Assembly: GCF_012103215.1 (NCBI RefSeq)
Contig: NZ_JAAVNE010000014.1
Coordinates: 51,615-115,614 of the forward strand
Direction of reading: 5' to 3'
DNA length: 64,000 nt
Source of the DNA: Falsiroseomonas selenitidurans
GTDB taxonomy: Bacteria; Pseudomonadota; Alphaproteobacteria; Acetobacterales; Acetobacteraceae
Under the pieces are notes generated by a model. The model had not been told where the DNA came from. It saw only the letters and a list, made by a program, of their open reading frames with translations, and made no database searches. Within the stretch, counting starts at the first letter, position 1. Each line of letters opens with the position of its first letter. The position numbers were made by a program, and so were the translations under genes. This document shows, in pieces, positions 37,353 through 46,950 of the stretch.

Positions 37353-38860
37353 ACGCCGCCGGCTTTCCCCTGCTCAGCCTCGTCACCTTCCTGCCGCTGC
37401 TGGGCGCCCTGATCATCATGACGGTGCGGGGCGAGGAGGCGGTGGTCGCCCGCAACGCGCGCTGGACGGCGCTCTGGGCCAGCCTGGTCACGCTCGCGCT
37501 GTCGCTGCTGCTCTGGGTGGGCTTCGACCAGACCACCGCGGATTTCCAGTTCGTCGAGCAGGCGGAGTGGCTGCCGGAATTCGGCGTCGGCTACCACATG
37601 GGCGTGGACGGCATCTCCGTGCTGTTCATCCTGCTGTCCACCATCCTGACGCCGCTCTGCATCCTGGCCTCCTGGGAAAGCGTGACCACGCGGGTGCGCG
37701 AATACATGGTCGCCTTCCTCGTGCTCGAAGCCATGATGATCGGCATGTTCGCGGCGCTGGACTTCGTGCTGTTCTACATCTTCTTCGAAGCCGTGCTGAT
37801 CCCGATGTTCCTCATCATCGGCATCTGGGGCGGCGCGCGGCGGGTGTACGCGGCGCTGAAGTTCTTCCTCTACACGCTGGCGGGCAGCCTGCTGATGCTG
37901 CTGGCGATCCTGGCCGTCTGGTATCACGCCGGCACCACCGACATCCCGACGCTGATGGAAACCGCCTTCCCGCCCTCCATGCAGTTCTGGCTGTTCCTGG
38001 CCTTCTTCGCCTCCTTCGCCGTGAAGGTGCCGATGTGGCCGGTGCACACCTGGCTGCCGGATGCGCATGTGGAGGCACCGACCGCGGGCTCCGTCATCCT
38101 GGCCGGCGTGCTGCTGAAGATGGGCGCCTATGGCTTCCTGCGCTTCTCCCTGCCGCTGCTGCCCGAAGCCTCCGCGGATTTCGCGCCGCTGATCTTCGCG
38201 CTGTCCGTCATCGCCGTGGTCTACACCTCGCTCGTGGCCCTGGCGCAGGAGGACATGAAGAAGCTGATCGCCTATTCCTCCATCGCGCATATGGGCATCG
38301 TCACGCTCGGCATCTTCACCTTCACGGCACAGGGCCTGTCGGGCGCGCTGTTCACCATGCTGAGCCATGGCGTCGTCTCCGGCGCGCTGTTCCTCTGCGT
38401 CGGCGTGCTCTACGACCGCGTCCATTCGCGGGAGATCGCGCGCTATGGCGGGGTGGCGAAGGTGATGCCGGCCTATGCGCTGGTGTTCATGGTGTTCACC
38501 ATGGCCTCCGTCGCCCTACCGGGCCTGGCGGGCTTCCCGGGCGAGCTGCTGGTGATCGTCGGTGCCTTCAAGGTCAACCCCTGGGTGGCGCTGGGGGCCG
38601 CCATGGGCATGATCCTCGGCGCGGCCTATGCGCTGTACCTCTACCGCCGGGTCATCTTCGGCAAGATCGTGCGGCAGGACCTGAAGGCGCTGCTCGATCT
38701 CAGCCCGCGCGAATACGCCACCTTTGCGCCGCTGATCCTGCTGACCCTCTGGATGGGCATCTACCCGTCCTCCTTCCTCAACTTCTTCGAGGCGACGGTG
38801 GCCGCGCTGATTGCGCGCCATGAAGCCGCCCTCGGCGCCGCGCGACTGGCTGGGATGTGA
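37349..38860 (+). CDS. nuoM: NADH-quinone oxidoreductase subunit M
   Basis: 503 residues from ATG 37349 inside the nuoL stop; the frame upstream is a shadow of nuoL. Antiporter-type subunit with [19 protein letters not shown], the Glu in [16 protein letters not shown], the Lys/Pro helix [18 protein letters not shown] and [14 protein letters not shown]. It is one of the proton-pumping units. Confidence 0.98.
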   Translation: MNAAGFPLLSLVTFLPLLGALIIMTVRGEEAVVARNARWTALWASLVTLALSLLLWVGFDQTTADFQFVEQAEWLPEFGVGYHMGVDGISVLFILLSTILTPLCILASWESVTTRVREYMVAFLVLEAMMIGMFAALDFVLFYIFFEAVLIPMFLIIGIWGGARRVYAALKFFLYTLAGSLLMLLAILAVWYHAGTTDIPTLMETAFPPSMQFWLFLAFFASFAVKVPMWPVHTWLPDAHVEAPTAGSVILAGVLLKMGAYGFLRFSLPLLPEASADFAPLIFALSVIAVVYTSLVALAQEDMKKLIAYSSIAHMGIVTLGIFTFTAQGLSGALFTMLSHGVVSGALFLCVGVLYDRVHSREIARYGGVAKVMPAYALVFMVFTMASVALPGLAGFPGELLVIVGAFKVNPWVALGAAMGMILGAAYALYLYRRVIFGKIVRQDLKALLDLSPREYATFAPLILLTLWMGIYPSSFLNFFEATVAALIARHEAALGAARLAGM

Positions 38861-38865
38861 GCCCG

Positions 38866-40287
38866 ATGAACTGGACCCTCGCGACCCCGGAAATCCTCCT
38901 CGCCCTCGCCGGGTTGCTGGCGCTGGCCGGCGGCGTGATGCCGAAGAAGGAGACCTTCTTCCCCGTCTCCATGGCCGTCATCGGCGCCTTCGTGCTGACC
39001 GCGGTGCTGGTGCTGGGGCAGGGGGAAGGCACGGCCTTCGCCGGGCAATATGTGTCGGACGCCTTCAGCCGCTTCGCCAAGGTTCTGATCCTGCTCGGCG
39101 CCGCGCTCGGCCTGGTGCTGGCGCTGGACTTCAACGAGAAGGCCGGCATCGGCCGCTTCGAATACGCCGTGCTGATGCTGTTCGCGACGCTCGGCATGAT
39201 GGTCATGGTCTCGGCCAACGACCTGATGTCGCTGTATATCGGGCTCGAACTGCTGTCCCTCTCGCTCTATGTCATCGCGGCCTTCGACCGCGACAACCCG
39301 CGCAGCGCTGAAGCCGGCTTGAAGTATTTCGTGCTGGGCGCCCTGGCCTCCGGCCTGCTGCTGTACGGCGCCTCCCTGGTCTATGGTTTCGCCGGCACCA
39401 CCAATTTCGACCGCATCGCGGATGCGCTGTCGGGCGATGTGCCGGCCGGCGTCGGGCTGATCGTCGGCCTGGTGTTCGTGCTGGCCGGGCTCTGCTTCAA
39501 GATCTCCGCCGTGCCGTTCCACATGTGGACGCCCGACGTGTATGAGGGCGCGCCGACCCCGGTGACGGCCTTCTTCGCCACGGCGCCGAAGGTGGCGGCC
39601 ATCGCGCTGCTGATGCGCGTGCTGGCCGGGCCCTTTGCCGATGTGGCGGCGCAGTGGCAGCAGGTGATCTGGGTGGCCTCGGTGGGCTCCATGCTGCTCG
39701 GCGCCTTCGCCGCCATCGGCCAGCGCAACATCAAGCGGCTGATGGCCTATTCCTCCATCGGCCATGTCGGCTACGCGCTGATGGGGCTGGCGGTGGCCAG
39801 CGACAGCGGGCTGCGCGGCGTGCTGGTGTACATGGCGATCTACATGGTCACCTCCGTCGGCACCTTCGCCGTGCTGGTGGCGATGCGCCGCAACGGCCGC
39901 GCGCTGGAACAGGTGGACGATTTGGCCGGCATCGGCCGCACGGACCCGGCCATGGCGATGTGGATGGCGGTGTTCATGTTCTCCATGGCCGGCATCCCGC
40001 CGCTCGCCGGGTTCTTCGGCAAGCTCTACGTCTTCCTGGCGGCCGTGCAGGGCGGCTACTGGGTGCTGGCCGCGGTCGGCATCGGCACCAGCGTCGTCGC
40101 CACCTACTACTACCTGCGCATCATCAAGGTGATGTATTTCGATGCCGGCACCGCGCCGCTGGATGCACGGCCGGCCGGGCTGACGGTGGTGATGTCTGCC
40201 ACAGGCCTGCTGACGGTGCTGTTCTTCCTGTTCCCGGCGCCGATCATCGCCGCCGCCCAGGCCGCCGTGGCCGCCCTGCTCGGATGA
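38866..40287 (+). CDS. nuoN: NADH-quinone oxidoreductase subunit N
   Basis: 473 residues from ATG 38866; a GTG at 38857 (GTGA overlap with the nuoM stop) is an equally possible start, adding three residues. Signatures are SLYIGLELLSLSLYVIAAFDR with the Glu, the helix KISAVPFHMWTPDVYEGAPTP with the Lys, and YSSIGHVGYALMGL. It is the third antiporter-like pump. It is the last complex I gene; birA follows after four bases, so the operon probably continues. Confidence 0.98.
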   Translation: MNWTLATPEILLALAGLLALAGGVMPKKETFFPVSMAVIGAFVLTAVLVLGQGEGTAFAGQYVSDAFSRFAKVLILLGAALGLVLALDFNEKAGIGRFEYAVLMLFATLGMMVMVSANDLMSLYIGLELLSLSLYVIAAFDRDNPRSAEAGLKYFVLGALASGLLLYGASLVYGFAGTTNFDRIADALSGDVPAGVGLIVGLVFVLAGLCFKISAVPFHMWTPDVYEGAPTPVTAFFATAPKVAAIALLMRVLAGPFADVAAQWQQVIWVASVGSMLLGAFAAIGQRNIKRLMAYSSIGHVGYALMGLAVASDSGLRGVLVYMAIYMVTSVGTFAVLVAMRRNGRALEQVDDLAGIGRTDPAMAMWMAVFMFSMAGIPPLAGFFGKLYVFLAAVQGGYWVLAAVGIGTSVVATYYYLRIIKVMYFDAGTAPLDARPAGLTVVMSATGLLTVLFFLFPAPIIAAAQAAVAALLG

Positions 40288-40291
40288 CCTC

Positions 40292-41029
40292 GTGACCGGA
40301 GCCGCTGCGCCACCGCCGGGGTGGCGCCTGCGCATCCACGAAAGCCTGCCCTCGACCTCCGACCTGCTGCAGCGCCTGGCCGTCGCCGGAGAGCCGGAAG
40401 GGCTGGCCATCATGGCACGCCGGCAGACCGGCGGGCGGGGGCGGGATGGCCGTGCCTGGGAAAGCCCCGCGGGAAACCTCTATCTTTCCCTGCTGCTGCG
40501 CCCCGGCGGGCCGGCGCGCGAATCCGGGCAATGGGCGCTACTGGCCGCGGTGGTGATGGCGGAGGGGCTGGCGCGCTTCGCGGGTGACCCCGCCGCGATC
40601 CGGGTGAAATGGCCGAACGACGTGCTGCTGGGCGGCGCCAAGCTGGCCGGGGTGCTGTGCGAGGGTGCAACCGCCGCGGATGGCCGGCTGGACTGGTTCA
40701 TCATGGGCATCGGCGCCAATCTGGCCGCCCCGCCGGCGCTGGCGGACCGGCCGACCGCCGGGCTCGGCGCGGTGCCGCCGGAACAGGTGGCGGTGGCGAT
40801 GCTGGAGGAACTGGAGCGCTTCCGTGCCGCCTGGCGCGCAGAAGGCTTCGGCGTGGTCCGCGCCGCCTGGATGGCGCGCGGCCCGGCGCCGGATGCGCCG
40901 CTGGCGCTGCGCGGCGGCACCAGCGGGCGCTATGCGGGGCTGGCCGAGGATGGCTGCCTGCTGCTGGCCCGGGAAGGGCGCGTGCTGGCCGTCGCGACCG
41001 GCGAAGTCGCGGATCGGGAGGCGGATTGA
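40292..41029 (+). CDS. birA: Biotin--[acetyl-CoA-carboxylase] ligase, single-function type
   Basis: 245 residues. It starts directly with the catalytic domain: HESLPSTSDLLQRL, the biotinyl-AMP loop GGRGRDGRAWESPAGNLYLS, and IRVKWPNDVLLGGAKLAGVL with the catalytic Lys. The C-terminal SH3-like cap follows (TSGRYAGLAEDGCLLL). It lacks the N-terminal helix-turn-helix of E. coli BirA, so it should not act as a repressor. It attaches biotin to BCCP and other carboxylases. Placement after nuoN and before coaX is common in alphaproteobacteria. GTG start at 40292. Confidence 0.95.
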   Translation: MTGAAAPPPGWRLRIHESLPSTSDLLQRLAVAGEPEGLAIMARRQTGGRGRDGRAWESPAGNLYLSLLLRPGGPARESGQWALLAAVVMAEGLARFAGDPAAIRVKWPNDVLLGGAKLAGVLCEGATAADGRLDWFIMGIGANLAAPPALADRPTAGLGAVPPEQVAVAMLEELERFRAAWRAEGFGVVRAAWMARGPAPDAPLALRGGTSGRYAGLAEDGCLLLAREGRVLAVATGEVADREAD

Positions 41030-41035
41030 AAGCCC

Positions 41036-41851
41036 ATGCTGCTGGCGGTGGATGCGGGTAACACGAACGTGGTCTTCGCGGTGCATGACGGCACCGAATG
41101 GCGGGGCCGCTGGCGCATCCGCACGGATGCGGAACGCACCTCGGACGAATACGCGGTGTGGCTGCTGGCGCTGCTGCAGCATTCCGGCCTGCGCCCCTCC
41201 GACATCACCCGCAGCGTGATCGGCACGGTGGTGCCGGCCGCGCTCTATAATCTGCGCCGCCTGTCCCGCGAATGGTTCGACTGTGAGCCGCTGGTCGCCC
41301 GCGCCAGCCTCGATTGGGGTTTCGAGATCCGGGTGGACGCGCCGCATGAGGTGGGCGCCGACCGCCTGCTGAACGCGCTGGCGGCGCATCAATCCTATGG
41401 CGGGCCGTTGATCGTGATCGATTTCGGCACGGCCACCACCTTCGATGTGGTGGGCCTGGACGGCGCCTATCTGGGCGGCGTCATCGCGCCGGGCATCAAT
41501 CTGTCGATCGAGGCGCTGCACCGCGCCGCGGCCCGGCTGCCGCGCATCGGCATCGGTCGGCCGCAATCGGTGGTCGGGCGCAATACTGTTGCGGCCATGC
41601 AGTCCGGCATCTATTGGGGCTATGTCGGGTTGATCGAGGGCATCGTCGCCCGCATCCGCGCCGAACAGGATGAACGGGCCGCCCGCAAGCTGAAGGTGAT
41701 CGCGACGGGCGGGCTGGCGCCGCTGTTCGCGGAAGGCACCACGGTGATCGAAACGACCGATCAGGATACAACCTTGGATGGGCTGCGCCTGTTGGCGCTG
41801 CGCAACCCAGCCCCCATCTTCACCCGGACCGTGCGGCGCGACGACCCCTGA
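41036..41851 (+). CDS. coaX: Type III pantothenate kinase
   Basis: 271 residues. ASKHA-fold motifs are present: phosphate 1 loop [18 protein letters not shown] near the N-terminus, [12 protein letters not shown], and the adenosine/phosphate 2 motif [14 protein letters not shown], followed by [11 protein letters not shown]. It performs the first step of coenzyme A synthesis, pantothenate to 4'-phosphopantothenate, and is the CoaX type not inhibited by CoA. It starts six bases after birA. Confidence 0.97.
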   Translation: MLLAVDAGNTNVVFAVHDGTEWRGRWRIRTDAERTSDEYAVWLLALLQHSGLRPSDITRSVIGTVVPAALYNLRRLSREWFDCEPLVARASLDWGFEIRVDAPHEVGADRLLNALAAHQSYGGPLIVIDFGTATTFDVVGLDGAYLGGVIAPGINLSIEALHRAAARLPRIGIGRPQSVVGRNTVAAMQSGIYWGYVGLIEGIVARIRAEQDERAARKLKVIATGGLAPLFAEGTTVIETTDQDTTLDGLRLLALRNPAPIFTRTVRRDDP

Positions 41852-41957
41852 CCTCTCCGCCCCTGGCGCCTGGCTTGGCGACGGGGCGTTGGTTACAGCG
41901 GGACGCGCGCGGCACCCCGAGACGATTCACGCTGTAGAACGACTGGAAACAAGATCA

Positions 41958-43595
41958 ATGACTGGTGACCTCGCCTTCATCCCGCTCGGCGGGACGGGGG
42001 AAATCGGACTCAACCTCAACGTCTACCGCTGCGATGGGGCGCTGCTCGCGGTGGATTGCGGCCTCGGCTTCGGCGGATCGGAGCATCCGGAGGTCGAGGT
42101 GATGGTCCCCGACCCCACCTGGCTGGCCGAACGCCGCGACAAGCTCGTGGCCCTCGTGATCACCCATGCGCATGAGGACCATGTGGGCGCCGTCGCGCAT
42201 CTGTGGCCGAAGCTGCGTTGCCCCATCCATGCCAGCCCCTTCACCGCCTCCGTCCTGCGACGCAAGCTGGGCGAGGCCGGGCTGGCGCAGCAGGCGGAAA
42301 TCATCGTCCAGCCGCTGGGCGGGCGCTGGAAGCTGCCGCCCTTCGACCTGGAATTCCTCCGGGTTGCGCACTCGATCCCCGAGCCCCAGGCGCTGGCCAT
42401 CCGCACCCGGCATGGCACCATCCTGCACACCGGCGACTGGAAGCTGGACCCCAACCCGCTGATCGGCCCGCCGACGGATGAAGCCGCCTTCGGCCGCCTG
42501 GGCGACGAGGGCGTGCTGGCCATGGTCTGTGACAGCACCAATGCCATGGTGGAGGGCCATTCGGGCAGCGAGGCGGAGGTGCGGCGCAACATGGCCGCCC
42601 TGATCAAGGGGCTGAAGGGCCGCGTCGCGGTGTCCTGCTTCTCCACCAACCTGGCGCGCATCGAATCCATCGCGCTGGCCGCAAAGGGGGCGGGGCGGCA
42701 GGTGGCGCTGTTCGGCCGCAGCCTGCGCAACGCTGATGCCTCGGCGCGTGAATGCGGCTATCTGCGCGGCATCGCGCCCTTCCTGAGCGAGGATGAGGCG
42801 GAGGACGTGCCGGATGACCGGCTGCTGGTGATCTGCACCGGCAGCCAGGGCGAACCGCGCAGCGCGCTGACCAAGATCGCCGCCGACACCCACCCGCATA
42901 TCTCGCTCGGCGAGGGGGACACGGTGATCTACTCCTCCCGCATGATCCCGGGGAATGAGCGGGCGATCCTGCGCGTGCAGGACGAGCTCAGCCGGGCCGG
43001 CGTGCGGGTGATGACGGCGGATGACCACATGGTCCATGTCTCCGGCCACCCGGCGCGGGACGAGCTGAAGCGGCTGTACCAGCTGGTGCGGCCGAAATAC
43101 GCCGTGCCGGTGCATGGCGAATGGCGCCACATGAACGAGCACGCGAACCTGGCGGAGACGCTGGGGGCCGTGGCCTATGTGATCGAGGATGGCGACGTGC
43201 TGAAGCTGTCGCCCGGCAAGCCGGATGTGCTGGAAAGCGTGCCGGTGGGGCGGCTTGCGATCGACGGCGACCGATTGCTGCGCCTGGACGGCGACGTGCT
43301 GGCGGCGCGCAAGAAGATGCTGATGAACGGCGTCATCGTTGCCAGCTTCGTGGTGGACGGCAATGGCCGGGTCCTCGGCAAGCCGCAGATCTCGGCGCCG
43401 GGGCTGTTCGAGGAGACGGGCGAGGAATCGGGGCAGATCGCCGCCGACCTGGCCCGCGCCGTGGGTGACCTGCCAGGCAATCTGAAGCGGGAGGATGGGC
43501 TGCTGCGGGAAGCCGCGCGCACCGCCGTCCGCAAGGCCGTCGGCCGCCGCCTGCGCAAGCGGCCTGCGGTCGAGGTGCATCTGATGCGGGTCTGA
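41958..43595 (+). CDS. rnj: Ribonuclease J
   Basis: 545 residues from ATG 41958. Metallo-beta-lactamase core with VITHAHEDHVGAVAHLW (the His-x-His-x-Asp-His zinc motif), then the beta-CASP insert (VSCFSTNLARIESIALAA; ICTGSQGEPRSAL) and the closing HVSGHPARDELKRLYQLVRP motif plus VPVHGEWRH. The C-terminal dimerisation domain begins near residue 440. RNase J is a 5'-exonuclease and endonuclease for mRNA decay and rRNA maturation. The N-terminus is short, without the long leader of some relatives. It follows coaX after 106 bases and precedes a DUF1467 gene. Confidence 0.96.
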   Translation: MTGDLAFIPLGGTGEIGLNLNVYRCDGALLAVDCGLGFGGSEHPEVEVMVPDPTWLAERRDKLVALVITHAHEDHVGAVAHLWPKLRCPIHASPFTASVLRRKLGEAGLAQQAEIIVQPLGGRWKLPPFDLEFLRVAHSIPEPQALAIRTRHGTILHTGDWKLDPNPLIGPPTDEAAFGRLGDEGVLAMVCDSTNAMVEGHSGSEAEVRRNMAALIKGLKGRVAVSCFSTNLARIESIALAAKGAGRQVALFGRSLRNADASARECGYLRGIAPFLSEDEAEDVPDDRLLVICTGSQGEPRSALTKIAADTHPHISLGEGDTVIYSSRMIPGNERAILRVQDELSRAGVRVMTADDHMVHVSGHPARDELKRLYQLVRPKYAVPVHGEWRHMNEHANLAETLGAVAYVIEDGDVLKLSPGKPDVLESVPVGRLAIDGDRLLRLDGDVLAARKKMLMNGVIVASFVVDGNGRVLGKPQISAPGLFEETGEESGQIAADLARAVGDLPGNLKREDGLLREAARTAVRKAVGRRLRKRPAVEVHLMRV

Positions 43596-43621
43596 GGCAG
43601 CGGGCGGGAAGGGGTTCGGCG

Positions 43622-43930
43622 ATGGGCTGGTTTGCGGGCGCGGTGGTCTACCTGCTGATCTGGTGGACGGCGCTGTTCATCGTGCTGCCCATCGGCACGC
43701 GGCCGGTGGATGCGGCGGTGGAGGATGGCGGCTGGCGCGGCGCGCCGGAGAAGCCGCTGCTCGGCCGCAAGCTGATCGGCACCACGGTGCTGGCGGCGAT
43801 TCTCTGGCTTGGGGTCTGGGGGGTGGTGGAGAGCGGCTGGATCAGCTTCCGGGATGGCTGGTGGGCCTATACCGGCCCGGGCAGCGCGGCGCCCTTGCCG
43901 GGGCTCTCCGCTTCGCCTGCACAAAATTAG
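43622..43930 (+). CDS. DUF1467 family small membrane protein
   Basis: 102 residues with two hydrophobic helices (VVYLLIWWTALFIVLPIG and IGTTVLAAILWLGVWGVV) linked by a charged loop RPVDAAVEDGGWRGAPEKPLL, the pattern of DUF1467. Function is unknown. In alphaproteobacteria it is often found between RNase J and proS, as here. GGGAAGGGG precedes ATG 43622. The stop codon lies inside the first arm of a perfect inverted repeat. Confidence 0.88.
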   Translation: MGWFAGAVVYLLIWWTALFIVLPIGTRPVDAAVEDGGWRGAPEKPLLGRKLIGTTVLAAILWLGVWGVVESGWISFRDGWWAYTGPGSAAPLPGLSASPAQN

Positions 43931-43966
43931 GGCGGCAAACCCGCCTCCCCGCGGGTGCCGCCCTAA
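43927..43966. repeat. Inverted repeat over the stop codon of the DUF1467 gene
   Basis: TTAGGGCGGC (43927-43936) pairs with GCCGCCCTAA (43957-43966), continued by ACCCGC (43939-43944) with GCGGGT (43951-43956) across a two-base bulge. The TAG stop is within the left arm. On the plus strand it is followed by AAAAC, so it is not a plus-strand terminator; on the minus strand TTTT follows the arm, so it could stop antisense transcription. Confidence 0.7.
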
Positions 43967-44150
43967 AAACAGCCACATCAGTTTTGGAAGCCTGTTTTTT
44001 GGCTTCCGGCAGCGGCGTTTGCTGTTGTGCCGCCTTGGGTGCCGAGGCCAATCTAGGTTCCAGAGAGAGGTTGATCCTCTTTCTGCCGTGTGACTGGCGT
44101 TTCCTCCCTAAACTTGGGCCGTACCCTTGCGGGTGCGGCCCTTCTTTTTT
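43967..44150 (+). ncRNA. Structured RNA of unknown class with its own terminator
   Basis: This AT-richer stretch folds on paper into a closed multi-branch. A closing helix AAAC-a-GCCA (43967-43975) pairs with TGGC-GTTT (44095-44102). Inside it are four hairpins: GGAAGCC/GGCTTCC (43986-44007), CGGCA..CGGC/GCTG..TGCCG (44007-44032), CCTTGG/CCGAGG (44033-44047) and CAGAGAGAGG/CCTCTTTCTG (44061-44085, ten pairs). A strong terminator follows at 44116. It is not recognisable as SRP RNA, tmRNA, RNase P RNA or 6S by conserved motifs. It may be a free small RNA, a structured 3' UTR of the rnj operon, or a leader that controls proS. No start codon plus coding frame of note. Confidence 0.5.
44116..44150 (+). 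terminator. Strong Rho-independent terminator
   Basis: GGGCCGTACCC (44116-44126), loop TTGC, GGGTGCGGCCC (44131-44141), then TTCTTTTTT. It ends transcription coming from rnj/DUF1467 or from the structured RNA, well before proS. Confidence 0.9.
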
Positions 44151-44392
44151 AACCGCTCGGCACGGTCTTGCAAGCGTTTTCTTAATGGGCGGGGCGAATT
44201 TTCGCTCTTTCCTTGCCCGAATGGCGGGGTCTGCGCAGTTTTGTTGCTGCGGTGCAGCACCCGCCCCAGGGCGCAGATCGCGCGCCGCGCCACCGGCCCG
44301 CCGCGGGCGGGAGAATGCCGCCACGCCATCCCTGGCGTCGGCGCCGGCCGGGCACTAGGTTCCCTCACCCTATCCCTTTGAGGAGCCGCGTC
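44151..44392 (+). other. proS upstream region
   Basis: 242 bases between the terminator and proS. It contains AT-richer sequence at 44171-44215 (TTGCAA at 44178-44183, CTTAAT) and then GC-rich sequence with a CCTATCCC just before the ribosome site. A proS promoter must lie here or upstream, but no pair of elements with good spacing stands out. No small gene is supported. Confidence 0.4.
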
Positions 44393-45697
44393 TTGCGCCT
44401 CTCCCGTGCGTTCCTGCCGACCCTGAAGGAAACCCCGGCCGAGGCGACCATCGCCTCGCACCGCCTCATGCTCCGCGCCGGGCTGGTGCGGCAGACCTCC
44501 GCCGGCATCTATGCCTGGCTGCCGCTCGGCTGGCGCGTGCTGCAGAAGATCGAGCAGATCGTGCGGGAGGAGCAGGACCGCGCCGGCGCGCAGGAAATCC
44601 TGATGCCGACCATCCAGTCTGCCGAGCTGTGGCGCCAGTCCGGCCGCTACGACGCCTATGGGCCGGAGATGCTGCGCCTGCGCGACCGGCACGACCGGGA
44701 GATGCTGTTCGGCCCGACCAATGAGGAGATGGTCACCGACATCTTCCGCGGCTTCGCGAAGAGCTACCGCGATCTTCCCCGGAATCTCTACCATATCCAG
44801 TGGAAGTTCCGGGACGAGGTGCGGCCCCGCTTCGGCGTGATGCGCGGGCGCGAATTCCTGATGAAGGACGCCTATTCCTTCGACGTCACCAAGGAAGGCG
44901 CCCAGCACAGCTACCGCCAGATGTTCCTGGCCTATCTCCGCACCTTCGCCCGGATGGGGCTGAAGGCGGTGCCGATGCGCGCCGACACCGGCCCGATCGG
45001 CGGAAACCTGTCCCATGAATTCATCATCCTGGCCGAGACCGGCGAGTCCCAGGTCTTCGTCAGCCAGGATCTGCTCGACATGAACGCGCTGGAAGGCGCG
45101 CCGGACTACCAAGCCGACCTGGCCCCGGCGGTGGATGCCTGGACCAGCCACTACGCCGCCACCGAGGAAATGCACGACCCCGCCGCCTGGGAACAGGTGC
45201 CGGAAGCCAAGCGGGTCTCCGCGCGCGGCATCGAGGTCGGCCACATCTTCTATTTCGGCACCAAATACTCCGCGACCATGGGCCTGTCGGTGCAGGGCGC
45301 CGATGGCAAGCCGGTGGTGCCGGAGATGGGCAGCTACGGCATCGGCGTCTCCCGCCTGGTCGGCGCCACCATCGAGGCGAACCACGACGAGGCCGGCATC
45401 AAATGGCCGGACGCCGTCGCGCCCTTCAAGGCGGTGGTGATCAACCTGAAGCAGGGTGACGCCGCCTGCGACGCGCTGAGCGAGCGGATGTACGCCGCGA
45501 TCCCCGAGGCGCTGTATGACGACCGCGCCGAGCGCGCCGGCCCGAAATTCGCCGATGCGGACCTGATGGGCCATCCCTGGCAGGTGGTGGTCGGCCCCCG
45601 TGGCGCTGCGAATGGCGTGGTCGAGCTCAAGCGCCGTGCCACGGGGGAAAAGATGGAAGTCTCCCCCGAGGATGCTCTGGCAAAAATCCTCGGCTGA
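44393..45697 (+). CDS. proS: Prolyl-tRNA synthetase (short alphaproteobacterial type)
   Basis: 434 residues from TTG 44393, with AGGAG (44381-44385) seven bases upstream; no ATG fits the family N-terminus [15 protein letters not shown]. Class II motif 1 ([23 protein letters not shown] region), motif 2 [31 protein letters not shown] (in part) and motif 3 [21 protein letters not shown] are present. The YbaK-like editing insertion of E. coli ProS is absent, as usual in this lineage. It charges tRNA-Pro. lolC follows after two bases. Confidence 0.97.
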   Translation: MRLSRAFLPTLKETPAEATIASHRLMLRAGLVRQTSAGIYAWLPLGWRVLQKIEQIVREEQDRAGAQEILMPTIQSAELWRQSGRYDAYGPEMLRLRDRHDREMLFGPTNEEMVTDIFRGFAKSYRDLPRNLYHIQWKFRDEVRPRFGVMRGREFLMKDAYSFDVTKEGAQHSYRQMFLAYLRTFARMGLKAVPMRADTGPIGGNLSHEFIILAETGESQVFVSQDLLDMNALEGAPDYQADLAPAVDAWTSHYAATEEMHDPAAWEQVPEAKRVSARGIEVGHIFYFGTKYSATMGLSVQGADGKPVVPEMGSYGIGVSRLVGATIEANHDEAGIKWPDAVAPFKAVVINLKQGDAACDALSERMYAAIPEALYDDRAERAGPKFADADLMGHPWQVVVGPRGAANGVVELKRRATGEKMEVSPEDALAKILG

Positions 45698-45699
45698 GC

Positions 45700-46950
45700 A
45701 TGTTCAACGCCTTCGAACGCGCCATCGCCTTCCGCTACCTGCGCGCCCGCAAGGGCGAGCGCTTCGTCTCGGTCATCGCGATCTTCTCGCTCGTCGGCAT
45801 CGCGCTCGGCGTCGCCACGCTGATCATCGTGATGTCCGTGATGAACGGATTTCGCATCGAATTGCTGGGTCGAATCCTCGGGCTGAACGGCCATCTCGGC
45901 GTGCATGGGATCGAACGGCCGATCAGTGACTATGATGCGGTGGCCGGCCGCATCCGCGCCCTGCCCGGCGTGGTCTCCGCCACCCCCATCGTCGAAGGCC
46001 AGGTGCTGCTGACCAGCGAGCAGGGCGGCGCCGCCGGCGGCCTGGCCCGCGGCATCAAGCCCGCGGATCTGCGCGCCCGTGGCCTGGTGGCGGAGAACAT
46101 CCAGGCCGGCTCGCTGGACCGCTTCGAGGGCGAGGATTCCATCGTCATCGGCACGCGCCTGGCGCAGCGGCTGCGCATCACGGTGGGGGATCGCATCACG
46201 CTGGTCTCGCCGCAGGGCCGCACCACGGTGTTCGGCACGGTGCCGCGGGTGCGCGCCTATACGGTGGTGGCGCTGTTCCAGGTGGGGATGCAGGAATACG
46301 ACAGCAGCTTCGTCTTCCTGCCCATGCCGGCGGCGCAGCTGTTCTTCCAGACCGGCGATGCCGCGACGCAGGTGGAGGTCTTCGTCAGCGACCCCACCGC
46401 GGTGCGCGCCGTGACGCGGGAGATCCGCGCGGCGCTGTCCGGCACGCCGGTGCGCATCCTGGACTGGCAGGACGCGAATTCCAGCTTCTTCGCTGCGGTG
46501 CAGGTGGAACGGAACGTGATGTTCCTGATCCTGACGCTGATCATCATCGTCGCCGCCTTCAACATCGTCTCCTCGCTCATCATGCTGGTGAAGGACAAGG
46601 GGCGGGACATCGCGGTGCTGCGCACCATGGGCGCCACGCGCGGGTCCATCCTGCGCGTCTTCCTGCTGTGCGGCGCTTCCGTCGGCGTGCTGGGCACGGT
46701 GATCGGCTTCACCGTCGGCCTGGTCTTCTGCCTGAACATCGAGGCCATCCGCCAGGCGATCCAGTCGCTGTCGGGCACCGAGCTGTTCAACGCCGAGGTC
46801 TATTTCCTGACCCGCCTCCCGGCGGTGGTGGACCCGAAGGAGGTCGCGCAGGTGGTGGGCATGGGCCTCGGCCTGTCGCTGCTGGCGACAATCTATCCCA
46901 GCTGGCGCGCGGCGAAGACGGATCCGGTGGTGGCGCTGCGCAATGAGTGA
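45700..46950 (+). CDS. lolC: Lipoprotein-releasing ABC transporter permease (LolC/LolE family)
   Basis: 416 residues. N-terminal start [23 protein letters not shown] and first helix [23 protein letters not shown] are Lol-specific, followed by a periplasmic domain (about 45-270) and three C-terminal helices of the FtsX type ([26 protein letters not shown]). As in other alphaproteobacteria one gene probably serves as homodimeric LolC/E. With LolD it extracts lipoproteins from the inner membrane for transfer to LolA. It overlaps lolD by eight bases. Confidence 0.95.
   Translation: MFNAFERAIAFRYLRARKGERFVSVIAIFSLVGIALGVATLIIVMSVMNGFRIELLGRILGLNGHLGVHGIERPISDYDAVAGRIRALPGVVSATPIVEGQVLLTSEQGGAAGGLARGIKPADLRARGLVAENIQAGSLDRFEGEDSIVIGTRLAQRLRITVGDRITLVSPQGRTTVFGTVPRVRAYTVVALFQVGMQEYDSSFVFLPMPAAQLFFQTGDAATQVEVFVSDPTAVRAVTREIRAALSGTPVRILDWQDANSSFFAAVQVERNVMFLILTLIIIVAAFNIVSSLIMLVKDKGRDIAVLRTMGATRGSILRVFLLCGASVGVLGTVIGFTVGLVFCLNIEAIRQAIQSLSGTELFNAEVYFLTRLPAVVDPKEVAQVVGMGLGLSLLATIYPSWRAAKTDPVVALRNE

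Noticed and set aside
43927..43966. A plus-strand terminator at the end of the DUF1467 gene
   Set aside because: The stem is followed by AAAAC, not a T tract; the real plus-strand terminator is at 44116-44150.
43967..44115. 6S, SRP, tmRNA or RNase P RNA in the rnj-proS gap
   Set aside because: I looked for their conserved cores (for example the SRP GGAA tetraloop region and the RNase P conserved GAGGAAAGTCC-type core) and saw none; a 6S-like single long hairpin does not fit the multi-branch layout.
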